Below, one piece after another: positions 44,350-53,402 of a stretch of 64,000 nucleotides of DNA. A program made the translations under genes and the position numbers. Each line of letters opens with the position of its first letter. The first letter of the stretch is position 1. A model generated the notes under the pieces. That model worked only from the letters and a program-made list of their open reading frames with translations, did no database searches and was not told the origin of the DNA. The DNA lies in the NCBI RefSeq assembly GCF_900143085.1, contig NZ_FRCZ01000007.1, positions 62,001 through 126,000 of the forward strand. Direction: 5' to 3'. The DNA is from Gracilibacillus kekensis. GTDB taxonomy: Bacteria > Bacillota > Bacilli > Bacillales > Amphibacillaceae.

Positions 44350-45477
44350 TTAGGAAATGGCACATCGATTTGGACCAATTTCCATTTCTCTTTGTTCTTC
44401 TGAATCAGGTGATTGTTTCCCCATATTCGTCTCACGTATTTTTTGATGCGAATTCGGTTGAGGAGGCAGGTTTTCTGTGACCATTTTTCTAAATTTGTCC
44501 TGACTGCTTACATTTAAACCATCGTTTTCTTGATATAGTGTACTTAATTTTTTGCCAATCGTACCATCTTCATTCATTTCATCATTAGAAGCGTAATGTG
44601 CTGGTAAAACGAGTAGTTCTTGATCTAAAGTTTTATATGTTTCGTAAAGGGTGTCGTGTAGATCTTCAACCCAATCGTCTGCTTTCCCTGCCAAGTCGGG
44701 TCTTCCGATTGATTGAATAAATAATATATCTCCCGTAAGTAAATATGCATTATTTACAATCAACGATGTAGACCCTATTGTGTGACCAGGTGAATAGATC
44801 GCTTTTACCTCAATTTTTGCATTACCTACAGACAAGGAAGTGCCTTCTTCTAATTTTTGATAATCAAACGTGATCTCTGTTGCATCTTTAGGTGGGAGAT
44901 AATAAGAGGTATTTGTTTCCTTCGCTAGCCTTCGTCCACCAGAAATGTGGTCCGCGTGTAAGTGAGTATCTAATGTATAACGAATGACAGCATCTTTATC
45001 GTCAGCAAATTTTTTAAAGGTATCAATCATTCTCGTTGCATCAATTACTGCTGCCTCCCCATTTGAAATCACCATATAAGATAAACAGCCTTTACCAAGA
45101 CGAATAAATTGATAAATTGCACCACCTTCAATGTCCGCAACTTTAACTGGTTCTAGATGTTCGCTCCAGGCTTGCATGCCGCCTTCTAGAGGATATACAT
45201 TATTAAATCCTGCTCCTTCTAACTTATCAACAGTTTTTTGTGCTGAGATGCCTTTTGCACAAGCTACGATAATATCTTTATCTTTTGGGAGTTTTTTTGC
45301 TAAGTGTTCTACACCCTCTTTAATTTCAGAAAAAGGGACATTTTTATACTCAAAAGCTTCCCCTTCAATTTTCCACTCCTCAAAGTCACTTTCATTTCGC
45401 ACATCTAATAAATACATGGATTTTTGTTCTATGACTTTTCGAGCAATATCGTTTGTCGTTACTTTCACTTTACTCAT
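44350..45477 (-). CDS. Rhodanese plus MBL-fold persulfide dioxygenase-like protein
   Basis: 375 residues. N-terminal rhodanese domain (~5-108) with catalytic Cys73 (VACAKGIS); then a metallo-beta-lactamase fold (~115-345) with THLHADH (171-177), SPGHTIGS and LTGDILF, the ETHE1/persulfide dioxygenase type. The C-terminal tail (~345-375) is polar and ends in a cysteine. Such fusions oxidise or transfer sulfane sulfur during sulfide detoxification. The order rhodanese-then-dioxygenase is the reverse of CstB. CstR/CstA-like partners are not nearby. GGAGGCG precedes the start. Confidence 0.85.
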   Translation of the reverse strand: MSKVKVTTNDIARKVIEQKSMYLLDVRNESDFEEWKIEGEAFEYKNVPFSEIKEGVEHLAKKLPKDKDIIVACAKGISAQKTVDKLEGAGFNNVYPLEGGMQAWSEHLEPVKVADIEGGAIYQFIRLGKGCLSYMVISNGEAAVIDATRMIDTFKKFADDKDAVIRYTLDTHLHADHISGGRRLAKETNTSYYLPPKDATEITFDYQKLEEGTSLSVGNAKIEVKAIYSPGHTIGSTSLIVNNAYLLTGDILFIQSIGRPDLAGKADDWVEDLHDTLYETYKTLDQELLVLPAHYASNDEMNEDGTIGKKLSTLYQENDGLNVSSQDKFRKMVTENLPPQPNSHQKIRETNMGKQSPDSEEQREMEIGPNRCAIS

Positions 45478-45627
45478 ATAATATCGCCTCCTAATCTCAA
45501 TATTCTCTAATAATTAACATACCCCAAAAGGTATAAAATAAACTTAGTACTGTCTACCTTAGCGAAATTTAAACAGATGTTTGATACAATAGGTTAAGAT
45601 TCATGCAAAGAAAGGAAGTATATCAAC

Positions 45628-46761
45628 ATGCCATTCGTTGAAAAAGCTAAACGCCCGATTACACCTGATTTTGATCCATGGGAAGCCTATATGGATGTTG
45701 AACAATTTGGTGAAATGACGTTAACTAATATAGAATTTACGACAACACATTTATGTAATATGAGGTGTGCACATTGCGCAGTAGGTTATACGTTGCGTGA
45801 TAAAGATCCTGATGCACTACCTTTTGAACTTATAAAAAAACGATTGGACGAAATCCCCCATTTACATACTTTGAGTATAACTGGTGGAGAACCGATGATG
45901 TCAAAAAAATCGGTTCGTGACTATGTAGTCCCACTTCTTCGTTATGCCCACAACAGAGGTGTCCGAACGCAAATTAATTCCAATTTAACTTTGCCATATT
46001 CTCGTTATGAAGCAATAATTCCTTATTTAGATGTATTGCATATCTCTCATAACTGGGGGACAGAAGAGGAATTTGCGACCACGGGTTTTGCAAACATGGA
46101 TAGGAAACCGAATCAGGAAAACCGCAAGAAATATTTTGAACGCATGGTAGACAATTCACAGAGACTATCTGCTGAAGGTGTGATGGTGTCGGCAGAAACG
46201 ATGCTGAATAAGAGAACGTTTCCTTATTTGGAAAAAATCCATGATCATGTGCTTGAAATGGGATGTGTCCGTCATGAAATCCACCCAATGTACCCGGTTG
46301 ACTTTGCTAGTGATTTACAAACACTTTCCTTAGCTGAAATGCAAGAAGGTATTGAAAGGTTATTGGATTATCGTGATTCGTCGATATGGATGTTATTTGG
46401 GACGTTACCCTTTTATCCGTGTAATAAGAGTGAGAAGGAGCTCGCTTTTCTTAAGCGTTTATACAAAGAGAAAAATGTTACAGTAAGAAATGATCCAGAT
46501 GGTCGATCAAGACTTAACGTCAACATTTTTTCAGGGGAAGTTATTGTTACGGATTTTGGTGATGAAGAAGAGCCATCACTTGGTAATATTCAAAATACTT
46601 CATTACTAACATCATATAAAAAGTGGATGGAATCCAAAACAGCAAAATCCTTAAACTGTCATTGTCCTGCAGTAAAATGTCTGGGCCCAAACATTTTAGT
46701 GAAAAATACGTACTATCAAGACGTCGACTTTACTAAGAGATCTGCAAACATAAAGAGGTAA
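45628..46761 (+). CDS. yfkAB: Radical SAM/CxCxxxxC motif protein YfkAB
   Basis: 377 residues. Radical SAM cluster motif CNMRCAHC (Cys43, Cys47, Cys50), SITGGEPM for SAM binding, and the C-terminal CHCPAVKC that gives the YfkAB family its name and probably holds a second cluster. The reaction is unknown; the family is conserved across Bacillaceae. AAAGGAAG precedes the ATG. It ends ahead of the des promoter region. Confidence 0.9.
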   Translation: MPFVEKAKRPITPDFDPWEAYMDVEQFGEMTLTNIEFTTTHLCNMRCAHCAVGYTLRDKDPDALPFELIKKRLDEIPHLHTLSITGGEPMMSKKSVRDYVVPLLRYAHNRGVRTQINSNLTLPYSRYEAIIPYLDVLHISHNWGTEEEFATTGFANMDRKPNQENRKKYFERMVDNSQRLSAEGVMVSAETMLNKRTFPYLEKIHDHVLEMGCVRHEIHPMYPVDFASDLQTLSLAEMQEGIERLLDYRDSSIWMLFGTLPFYPCNKSEKELAFLKRLYKEKNVTVRNDPDGRSRLNVNIFSGEVIVTDFGDEEEPSLGNIQNTSLLTSYKKWMESKTAKSLNCHCPAVKCLGPNILVKNTYYQDVDFTKRSANIKR

Positions 46762-46804
46762 AACACTATTGTTTCGTTGTACATGGAAAATATAACCTCC
46801 AAAC

Positions 46805-46839
46805 ATGACAAATGTCATCTAAAAGTCCTGACAATTGTG
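46805..46839 (+). promoter_or_regulatory. DesR operator of the desaturase gene
   Basis: ATGACAAATGTCAT (46805-46818) is a perfect palindrome and CTGACAATTGTG (46828-46839) a second, imperfect one about two helix turns away, 67 bases before the des start. Tandem DesR sites upstream of des are known in B. subtilis. Confidence 0.6.
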
Positions 46840-46905
46840 CCTTATAAAATTCGTCCATTTGGCGTAAACTTTCAAGTATAGAAAGCTTCGAAAGTAGGGA
46901 TGAAG

Positions 46906-47958
46906 ATGAGTAAACAAAAACAAGCTCAATTACGAAAAGATGTAATGCCTTATGCAACTTCACAAACAAAAAAGAGTATTATTCAATTAATTAATACGAT
47001 TCCACCATTTTTCATTCTGTGGTTTTTTGCTTATCAAAGTTTATCAATATCCATTTGGTTAAGTCTTGCTTTTTCCGTTATTGCAGCAGGCTTTATGGTT
47101 AGAACATTTATTATATTCCATGATTGTGCCCATCAATCTTTTTTTAAAAACAAAAAATTAAATCGCGTGATCGGAACTGTGACAGGAGTACTTACCCACT
47201 TTGCATTTGAGAAATGGAAAAGAGAACATTCGATTCATCATGCAACGAGTGGTAATTTAGATCAACGTGGCACAGGTGATATTTGGATCATGACGGTTAA
47301 AGAATATGAAGAAGCTAGTAAATGGCAAAGGTTACAATATCGACTTTATCGAAATCCATTCGTTATGTTTGGTTTAGGGCCGTTTTCTTTATTCTTGTAT
47401 GAAAACCGTGTGAACCGTAAGGACGCTAGAAAGAAAGAGCGCTGGAATACGTATTTAATCAATATCATGCTTGTTATTGTATATACCGTTTTAGTATTGA
47501 CGTTAGGTTGGCAAGCGATTCTTTTAGTGCAACTTCCAATTGCTTACATCGCAGGCGCATTAGGAATCTGGTTATTCTATGTACAACATCAGTTCGAGGA
47601 CTCTTATTTTGAGAATGAATCAGAATGGGATTACGTAAAGGCTGCAGTAGATGGCAGTTCGTACTATAAACTCCCAAGATGGCTAGAATGGATGACAGGT
47701 AATATTGGTTATCATCATGTCCACCATTTAGCACCAAGGGTTCCAAACTACTCTTTGGAAAAGGCTCATCAGGAAACACCACCACTCCAAAAGGCAACAA
47801 CAATTACATTGAAGACAAGCTTGGAATCGATTCGTTTCCGCTTGTATGATGAAGAGCAAAAAACGTTTATCAGTTTTAAACAAATGAAGAAAAAACTAAG
47901 AACAAAAACAAAAATCTCGATACCAACAGCGAAGCCATCGCAAACCATTCGCTCTTAA
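46906..47958 (+). CDS. des: Membrane fatty acid desaturase (delta-5 type)
   Basis: About 350 residues. The three histidine boxes of acyl-lipid desaturases are HDCAHQS, HSIHHA and HHVHH, embedded between four to six membrane helices. It introduces a double bond into membrane lipid acyl chains after cold shock. The basic tail is typical. ATG 46906 is preferred over 46900 on ribosome-binding-site spacing (AGGG). DesK and DesR genes follow, as in B. subtilis, and a DesR operator lies upstream, making the assignment firm. Confidence 0.92.
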   Translation: MSKQKQAQLRKDVMPYATSQTKKSIIQLINTIPPFFILWFFAYQSLSISIWLSLAFSVIAAGFMVRTFIIFHDCAHQSFFKNKKLNRVIGTVTGVLTHFAFEKWKREHSIHHATSGNLDQRGTGDIWIMTVKEYEEASKWQRLQYRLYRNPFVMFGLGPFSLFLYENRVNRKDARKKERWNTYLINIMLVIVYTVLVLTLGWQAILLVQLPIAYIAGALGIWLFYVQHQFEDSYFENESEWDYVKAAVDGSSYYKLPRWLEWMTGNIGYHHVHHLAPRVPNYSLEKAHQETPPLQKATTITLKTSLESIRFRLYDEEQKTFISFKQMKKKLRTKTKISIPTAKPSQTIRS

Positions 47959-47976
47959 AATAATAAAGTGAGATTT

Positions 47977-48009
47977 CAATCGGCTGGAGTTTTAAACTCT
48001 CTCTGATTG
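47977..48009 (+). repeat. AATCAGTGG-type hairpin after des
   Basis: CAATCGGCTGGAG / CTCTCTCTGATTG with flanks GTGAGATTTC and AAAACTTATG, matching the family seen at 15.3 and 62.6 kb. Confidence 0.6.
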
Positions 48010-48040
48010 GTAGTAAAACTTATGTTAGCGTCCGTTTAAT

Positions 48041-48136
48041 CCCCACTGAGCTTCTTTGCTAGTGCTCGAACTTTAAAGTGGGGTTTTACGGATTTACACT
48101 GTAACAATCCCCTGTCCCAAATGGATGGGGGTTTTT
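48041..48136 (+). terminator. Two tandem terminators after des
   Basis: CCCCACT / AGTGGGG with TTTT (48041-48087), then CCCC-TG-TCC / GGA-T-GGGG with GTTTTT (48109-48136). Both lie before desK, which therefore likely has its own promoter (TATAAT at about 48150). Confidence 0.6.
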
Positions 48137-48177
48137 AACGTTTTTTGGTATAATGAGAATGGAAGGTTGTGGAAGAG

Positions 48178-49311
48178 ATGCAACATTGGTATCATATTTT
48201 CCCGAAAAATACTGGACTTAGCTTATATATATGGATTATTTTTTGTGTGTTGCCGTTTTATTTTATTTTCAGATCAACTGCTATTATAGAAATAGGCTTT
48301 GGAATTGCTGCGACTTTATTGTTCTTTGGCGTATATTGGATGTCATTTACTTCACGTGGGCCACTGGTCTATATTGGTATTAGTATTGAATTTGTGATCA
48401 ATATCGTGATGTCTATTTTATTTGGCTATGTTTATTTTGCACTTTTTACTGCATTTTTTATTGGAAATATCAAAAGAAAAGCTGGTTTCATCACTATGTA
48501 TGTCCTTCATCTAGTAACGACAATTGGAGCAATCACAGCAGGCTTCTTTTTGAATTATTCCTTATTTTTAAGTCAAATTCCTTTTCTGATCATGACAATA
48601 TTAGGTGTTATTTTAATTCCGATTAATCGCTATAACCGTTTCAAACAAGAGAAATTGGAAGGCCAATTAGAAGATGCAAACCTAAAAATTGCTCAATTAG
48701 CAATTATTGAAGAGCGTCATCGTATTGCCAGAGATTTGCATGATACTTTAGGGCAGAAATTATCCATGATTGGCTTAAAGAGTGAACTATCTTCTAAACT
48801 GCTCGAAAAAGATAAAGAAGCAGCAATTAAAGAATTACAGGATGTGCAGCAAACGGCAAGGCAAGCTTTAAAAGAAGTTCGCGAAATGGTCTCAAATATG
48901 CGGACCGTTCGATTGGTTGATGAAATGGAACATGTGAAGCAATTGTTACAAGCAGCAAATATAGAAGTCAATATGGAAATGGAAGCAGATTGTGAGCATA
49001 TTCCACTATTTTTAGAAAATGTGCTAAGTATGTGCTTGAAAGAATCCGTGACCAATGTGGTAAAGCATAGTCAGGCGACAAGTTGTCAGATTAAAATTAG
49101 TGAAACCAATAAAGAAATTCAATTATCTGTAAAGGATGACGGCGTTGGGGACTTGAAAGAAATAAATAATGGAAATGGATTGAATGGAATGAAGGAAAGG
49201 TTAGAGTTTGCAAATGGTACATTAGAGTTTAATAGTGACAAGCACGGGTTTACTATTTTTATTACCGTGCCAAAAGTATTAATGCAAATCGAAGAGGGGG
49301 GACAGTTGTGA
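48178..49311 (+). CDS. desK: Membrane thermosensor histidine kinase DesK
   Basis: About 377 residues: five hydrophobic helices in the first ~150 residues (the thickness sensor), a coiled-coil linker, HisKA_3 region with phospho-acceptor His188 (IARDLHDTLGQKLS), and a HATPase (VKDDGVGD, GNGLNGMKERL). Numbering from the ATG at 48178 puts the histidine at 188 exactly as in B. subtilis DesK, supporting that start over GTG 48169. Overlaps desR by four bases. Confidence 0.93.
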   Translation: MQHWYHIFPKNTGLSLYIWIIFCVLPFYFIFRSTAIIEIGFGIAATLLFFGVYWMSFTSRGPLVYIGISIEFVINIVMSILFGYVYFALFTAFFIGNIKRKAGFITMYVLHLVTTIGAITAGFFLNYSLFLSQIPFLIMTILGVILIPINRYNRFKQEKLEGQLEDANLKIAQLAIIEERHRIARDLHDTLGQKLSMIGLKSELSSKLLEKDKEAAIKELQDVQQTARQALKEVREMVSNMRTVRLVDEMEHVKQLLQAANIEVNMEMEADCEHIPLFLENVLSMCLKESVTNVVKHSQATSCQIKISETNKEIQLSVKDDGVGDLKEINNGNGLNGMKERLEFANGTLEFNSDKHGFTIFITVPKVLMQIEEGGQL

Positions 49312-49907
49312 TCCGAATTGTGTTAGCTGAAGATCAACAATTACTCTTAGGTGCATTAGGTGCACTGCTTGATATGGAAGAAGATATGGAAATAGTCGGA
49401 AGGGCAAGCAACGGGGAGGAAGTCATAAACTTAGTGGAAAAGGAAAATCCCGATGTTTGTTTAATGGACATTGAAATGCCTGTGCAGACAGGATTGGATG
49501 CAGCTGAAATTTTAAGAAATCATCCGTGTAAAGTTATTATCTTAACAACCTTTGCCAGGCCTGGTTATTTTGAACGCGCAAGAAAAGCGGCAGTAGGTGG
49601 ATACTTATTAAAAGACAGTCCGAGTGACGATTTGGCGCAATCCATTCGACAAATTATGAGAGGAAAACGGATTTATTCACCAGAATTAGTGGATCTAGCT
49701 TTTTCTGAACAGAACCCGCTAACTCAAAGAGAAATAGAGGTAATGAAACTTCTAATAGAAGGAAAAACGACCAAGGCTATTGCAAAAGAGCTATTTTTAA
49801 CAAATGGTACTGTCCGCAATTACATATCTGTGATTTTAGATAAATTAGAGGTGGATAATCGAATGGAAGCTATAGCAAAAGTAAACGAAAAAGGTTGGTT
49901 AAAATGA
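49308..49907 (+). CDS. desR: Response regulator DesR
   Basis: 199 residues of the NarL/FixJ class: receiver with phospho-acceptor Asp54 (CLMDIEMP), LLKDSPSDD, then a LuxR-type helix-turn-helix (PLTQREIEVMKLL, TNGTVRNYISVILDKL). It activates des when DesK signals membrane ordering. Its stop codon TGA lies inside the left end motif of the following repeat element. Confidence 0.93.
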   Translation: MIRIVLAEDQQLLLGALGALLDMEEDMEIVGRASNGEEVINLVEKENPDVCLMDIEMPVQTGLDAAEILRNHPCKVIILTTFARPGYFERARKAAVGGYLLKDSPSDDLAQSIRQIMRGKRIYSPELVDLAFSEQNPLTQREIEVMKLLIEGKTTKAIAKELFLTNGTVRNYISVILDKLEVDNRMEAIAKVNEKGWLK

Positions 49908-50566
49908 GGTTGGATAAAAGAATTTAATAATGAGTAAAATCCATACGATTAGTGCTTTGATCGCTTGGATTTTAATGCGTATAAGGAAGATACTGCGACA
50001 TAGCTGAAGTGGTAATTGAGTGGTGATTATGAAATTTTATATGTGCTTTGCAATCGCTTCGGCTTGCCTGTTTTCCTTTCCGCGGGTTTTTGCCCTAAGC
50101 TAACTTTTTAAGCAAAGTTCGCTTTAAAAGTGGATCTTAGGGAAAAAACAGCCCGCAGGAGTGAAAACGGACGCCTTCGCTCTATATGGATACTACAACT
50201 GTTGTTACAACTATCATTTTGACCTTTCTTTAGTATTTTATCTACATTATGCGATAGTGTCATTATTTAAACTCTTGCATCTATTGTAGCACTATAACTA
50301 GCGTAGGCGTTCGCTTCAACTCCTATGGGACTCGTTTTACCTGAAGATCCACTTTTCCATGCGGTTTTTGCTTGGAAAAGTTAGCTGAAGGGAAAACCCC
50401 ATGGAAAGGGAAGCGAACAAGCCGTAGCGGTTGTTACGCACGAATTTACTGTCAAAATGACTACATCATTTATTGCATAGTATCCAGATATTACGCAACA
50501 ATACATATTATATCGTTCGTGTTTGAAGTTAAGAATATAAAATATATGTTCCAGTCTCATTTTTTG
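49903..50566. repeat. Long palindromic repeat element, copy C (most complete)
   Basis: Outermost inverted ends AATGAGGTTGGA (49903) and TCCAGTCTCATT (about 50550-50562); then a CCATACGATTA...GCTTGGATTTT hairpin; next GATACTGCGAC (49990) facing TATTGCATAGTATC (50471-50484); then ~130-base inverted arms around 50055-50190 and 50295-50430 with an unrelated AT-rich loop. It occupies nearly the whole gap between desR and the drug exporter. Confidence 0.85.
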
Positions 50567-50635
50567 CTTTTTGAGTGGAAAAAGCATACAATATCTTTCG
50601 TGACTAGAAATAAATTGCACCCAGGGAGTGAGAAA

Positions 50636-52045
50636 ATGTCTACATCTATACAGAAGCGAGGAACTATTGTTGCTTTATTGTTAGCTGGTGCGTTTATTGC
50701 AATTTTGAATCAAACCTTAATGATTACAGCTATTCCTCCAATCATGAATGAAATGGGAATTACAGCGAACTCCGCGCAATGGTTAACAACTATTTTTATG
50801 CTTGTTAATGGAATTATGATTCCTGTGACAGCTTTTTTAATAGATCGTTTTACAACCAGACAACTGTTTATTACTGCGATGACTGTCTTTACAATTGGTA
50901 CATTAGTGGCAGCTATTGCTCCAACATTTGGATTTTTATTAGCGGGCCGTGTGATCCAATCTGCTGGTGCAGGTGTCATGTTACCATTAATGCAAACCGT
51001 ATTTCTCATGATTTTTCCTGTGAATAAGCGGGGCAGTATTATGGGGTTAGTAGGTTTAGTTATCTCTTTCGCCCCAGCTATTGGTCCATCATTATCCGGC
51101 TGGGTTACTGAACATTATTCATGGCGGGTCCTGTTTTACATAATTTTACCTATTGCCATCATCGATATTATTATCGCGTACTTTGTAATGAAAAATGTTA
51201 CAGAAGTATCCAAACCAAAATTAGACGTTCCTTCGGTAATATTATCATCCTTTGGTTTTGGAGGTTTATTGTACGGTTTTACTAGTGCGGGAAATAATGG
51301 ATGGGGTGCACCTGTTACGATTATTGTGTTAATCGTAGGTGTCATATCGCTTATATGGTTCATATTGAGACAATTTAAATTAGCTCATCCGATGTTGGAA
51401 TTTCGAGTTTTTAAATACTCTATCTTCCCTTTAACTGTTACGTTAGGTATGATTGCTTTTATGGGATTAATTGCAGTGGAAACACTAATTCCATTATATA
51501 TGCAGGAAGCAAGGGATTTTGCAGCAGTGCAATCAGGTTTGGTTATTTTGCCTGGTGCTATAATAACAGGAATTATGTCTCCGATCACGGGTCGAATTTT
51601 TGACAAAATAGGAGCGAGATGGCTTTCGATTATAGGATTCTTTTTAATGACAATTGGATCTTTCTTGTATACTATCTTGGATGACAAAACCTCAATTACT
51701 TATTTAACTGTCGTTTTTGCGATTCGAATGCTAGGGATTTCGATGGTAATGATGCCTGCAGCTACGGCTGGTTTAAATCAGTTACCAAAAAAATTAATCG
51801 CACATGGTGCAGCGATGGACAATACGTTAAGAAATGTTTCTGCCTCTGTTGGTACAGCAATCATCGTTACCGTAATGACAACTTCAGAATCGATTGCCAA
51901 AGAGGGCGGTGCAGCTTATCCAGCCATCACTGGGGCGAATACAGCTTTCTTAGTGTTATCCATTATTACATTGGCAGGTTTAATTTTATCTCTCTTTATT
52001 AAAAATAGTAAACCAATCAACCCAGAAGAATATGACAAAGAATAG
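50636..52045 (+). CDS. DHA2-family multidrug MFS exporter
   Basis: 469 residues, fourteen predicted helices, EmrB/QacA group: NQTLMITAIPPIMNEMG near the start, motif A-like AFLIDRFTTRQL, motif C-like LVGLVISFAPAIGPSLSG, all compressed here. LmrB of B. subtilis is of this kind. ATG 50636 follows GGGAGTGAG; any longer reading extends into the repeat element and is not supported. No regulator gene adjacent. Confidence 0.88.
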   Translation: MSTSIQKRGTIVALLLAGAFIAILNQTLMITAIPPIMNEMGITANSAQWLTTIFMLVNGIMIPVTAFLIDRFTTRQLFITAMTVFTIGTLVAAIAPTFGFLLAGRVIQSAGAGVMLPLMQTVFLMIFPVNKRGSIMGLVGLVISFAPAIGPSLSGWVTEHYSWRVLFYIILPIAIIDIIIAYFVMKNVTEVSKPKLDVPSVILSSFGFGGLLYGFTSAGNNGWGAPVTIIVLIVGVISLIWFILRQFKLAHPMLEFRVFKYSIFPLTVTLGMIAFMGLIAVETLIPLYMQEARDFAAVQSGLVILPGAIITGIMSPITGRIFDKIGARWLSIIGFFLMTIGSFLYTILDDKTSITYLTVVFAIRMLGISMVMMPAATAGLNQLPKKLIAHGAAMDNTLRNVSASVGTAIIVTVMTTSESIAKEGGAAYPAITGANTAFLVLSIITLAGLILSLFIKNSKPINPEEYDKE

Positions 52046-52069
52046 AATTAGATCTGTTAGTATGTTTTT

Positions 52070-52190
52070 CTCTTGACGGGTTAACTCCTTCGCTTGACGG
52101 GATAATCGTTGCTCTTCACTGGATATAAAGACTTATCCTGTGAAGACAAATGATTATCCCGTCTACAGCATTACATATCCAGTCAAGAGA
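52070..52190. repeat. Cluster of CTTCACGGGATA-type motifs, third cluster
   Basis: Forward TCTTGACGGGTTA (52071), GCTTGACGGGATA (52092), TCTTCACTGGATA (52113); inverse TATCCTGTGAAGA (52134), TATCCCGTCTACA (52155), TATCCAGTCAAGAGA (52176). The spacing is an exact 21 bases throughout, and the order is mirror symmetric, so the whole block can fold on itself. Confidence 0.75.
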
Positions 52191-52220
52191 AATCTTTTTT
52201 TAAAATGGTTGAAAAATCTA

Positions 52221-53045
52221 TTAATGACGCTTATGTTTAGGGATGGCCTGATCGATGAAATTCTCTGCTAATTTTTTGAGTTCCTGTTTCATTGTCTCGC
52301 CTTGCATCGGCAAACCGTGTCCGGCTATTATATAATCGGGTTCTAGATCTGCTAACTTTTTCACTGCATTCTCCGCTTCCATCCAATCCTGAGTAAAGTA
52401 TGCTGGAGGTCCAAATACATGTTGAATTGGGAAAAAGACAGCAAGTGATGATTCAGGTTTTTCCGTAGAAATAGCGTCACCAGCTATTAACATACGATCT
52501 TCTTCACGAAACAGACTTATGTGTCCAGGAGTGTGACCAGCTGTTTCTACATAGCGCCAACCTTCTAATTGAGGAATTTTCCCATCCTTTGGTAAAGCAG
52601 TAACAAGTCCCTCTAAGTGCTCTGGTTTCGTAGGGAATAGACCTGATAATAAAGAAATCATCCCGCCACCTACTGTAGGGTCTCCTGGAGGGTAGGTTTT
52701 TTTTCCTGTTACGTAATCCATTTCTTTTTCGTGTATATAAATCGGAACGTGCCAGTGCTCTGCTAATCTTTTCGCTGACCCAGTATGGTCAAAATGTCCA
52801 TGCGTTAAAATAATAGCAGCGGGTGGTTTTGTGCCATATCTCTCCTCACAGGCATGTAGTATTCTACCCTGGTATCTTTTTAAACCTGCATCCACTAAAA
52901 TCCAGTCTTCATTCGGAGCACCAATCATAATCACATTGGAAAGAATTGTTCGGTAATAAGCAACATCTCTCGTTATTTCTTCTGGTACAGCATGATCGAA
53001 ATCATGTTCAAGGAGCTTTCCTTTATCCAGATGATCTTTATCCAT
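52221..53045 (-). CDS. MBL-fold metallo-hydrolase, glyoxalase II-like
   Basis: 274 residues. Metal site THGHFDHTG, second region TAGHTPGHISL and GDAIST, late GHG. The pattern is that of YobT/YflN-like hydrolases of unknown substrate. Lies convergent to the drug exporter with the repeat cluster in between. Confidence 0.8.
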   Translation of the reverse strand: MDKDHLDKGKLLEHDFDHAVPEEITRDVAYYRTILSNVIMIGAPNEDWILVDAGLKRYQGRILHACEERYGTKPPAAIILTHGHFDHTGSAKRLAEHWHVPIYIHEKEMDYVTGKKTYPPGDPTVGGGMISLLSGLFPTKPEHLEGLVTALPKDGKIPQLEGWRYVETAGHTPGHISLFREEDRMLIAGDAISTEKPESSLAVFFPIQHVFGPPAYFTQDWMEAENAVKKLADLEPDYIIAGHGLPMQGETMKQELKKLAENFIDQAIPKHKRH

Positions 53046-53190
53046 ATTTGTCCCACCTTACAATACAACAGTATTCTTATTCTGTCTTTCACCATGTAAA
53101 TTATACAATAATCTGAAAATTCTAAAATCAACTTGCCTTTTTAAATGTGATATGTTATGCTTTTCAACAACTTCATAAACGAATTATTTT

Positions 53191-53300
53191 CTTATCCAGA
53201 GAGGTGGAGGGACTGACCCTGCGAAGCCTCGGCAACCAGCACAAATGTGCCCGGTGCCAATTTCAGAGGATCTGTTAATAGATCCTAAAGATGAGAAGAT
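53191..53300 (+). promoter_or_regulatory. SAM-I (S-box) riboswitch
   Basis: CTTATCCAGAGAGGTGGAGG, GACTGACCCTGCGAAGCCTC and GGCAACC are the conserved S-box blocks (P1-P3 and the kink-turn), followed by GGTGCCAATTTC and GATGAGAAG. A terminator stem follows at 53341. Binding of S-adenosylmethionine would stop transcription of the two downstream sulfur genes. Confidence 0.95.
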
Positions 53301-53340
53301 TCACGTAGATTGATTATGTATTATTGAATTCAATTGTTGA

Positions 53341-53372
53341 ATCCTTCTCTAACGATAGAGAAGGATTTTTTT
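53341..53372 (+). terminator. Riboswitch-controlled terminator
   Basis: ATCCTTCTCT / AGAGAAGGAT with seven Ts, between the S-box aptamer and the sfnG start. Confidence 0.9.
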
Positions 53373-53402
53373 AATTTTTATAAAAAGTGAGGAGAATGTA
53401 GG

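Noticed and set aside
50372-50635. N-terminal extension of the drug exporter
   Set aside because: The 88 extra codons come from the repeat element and its flank; the ATG at 50636 has a ribosome binding site and fits the family start.
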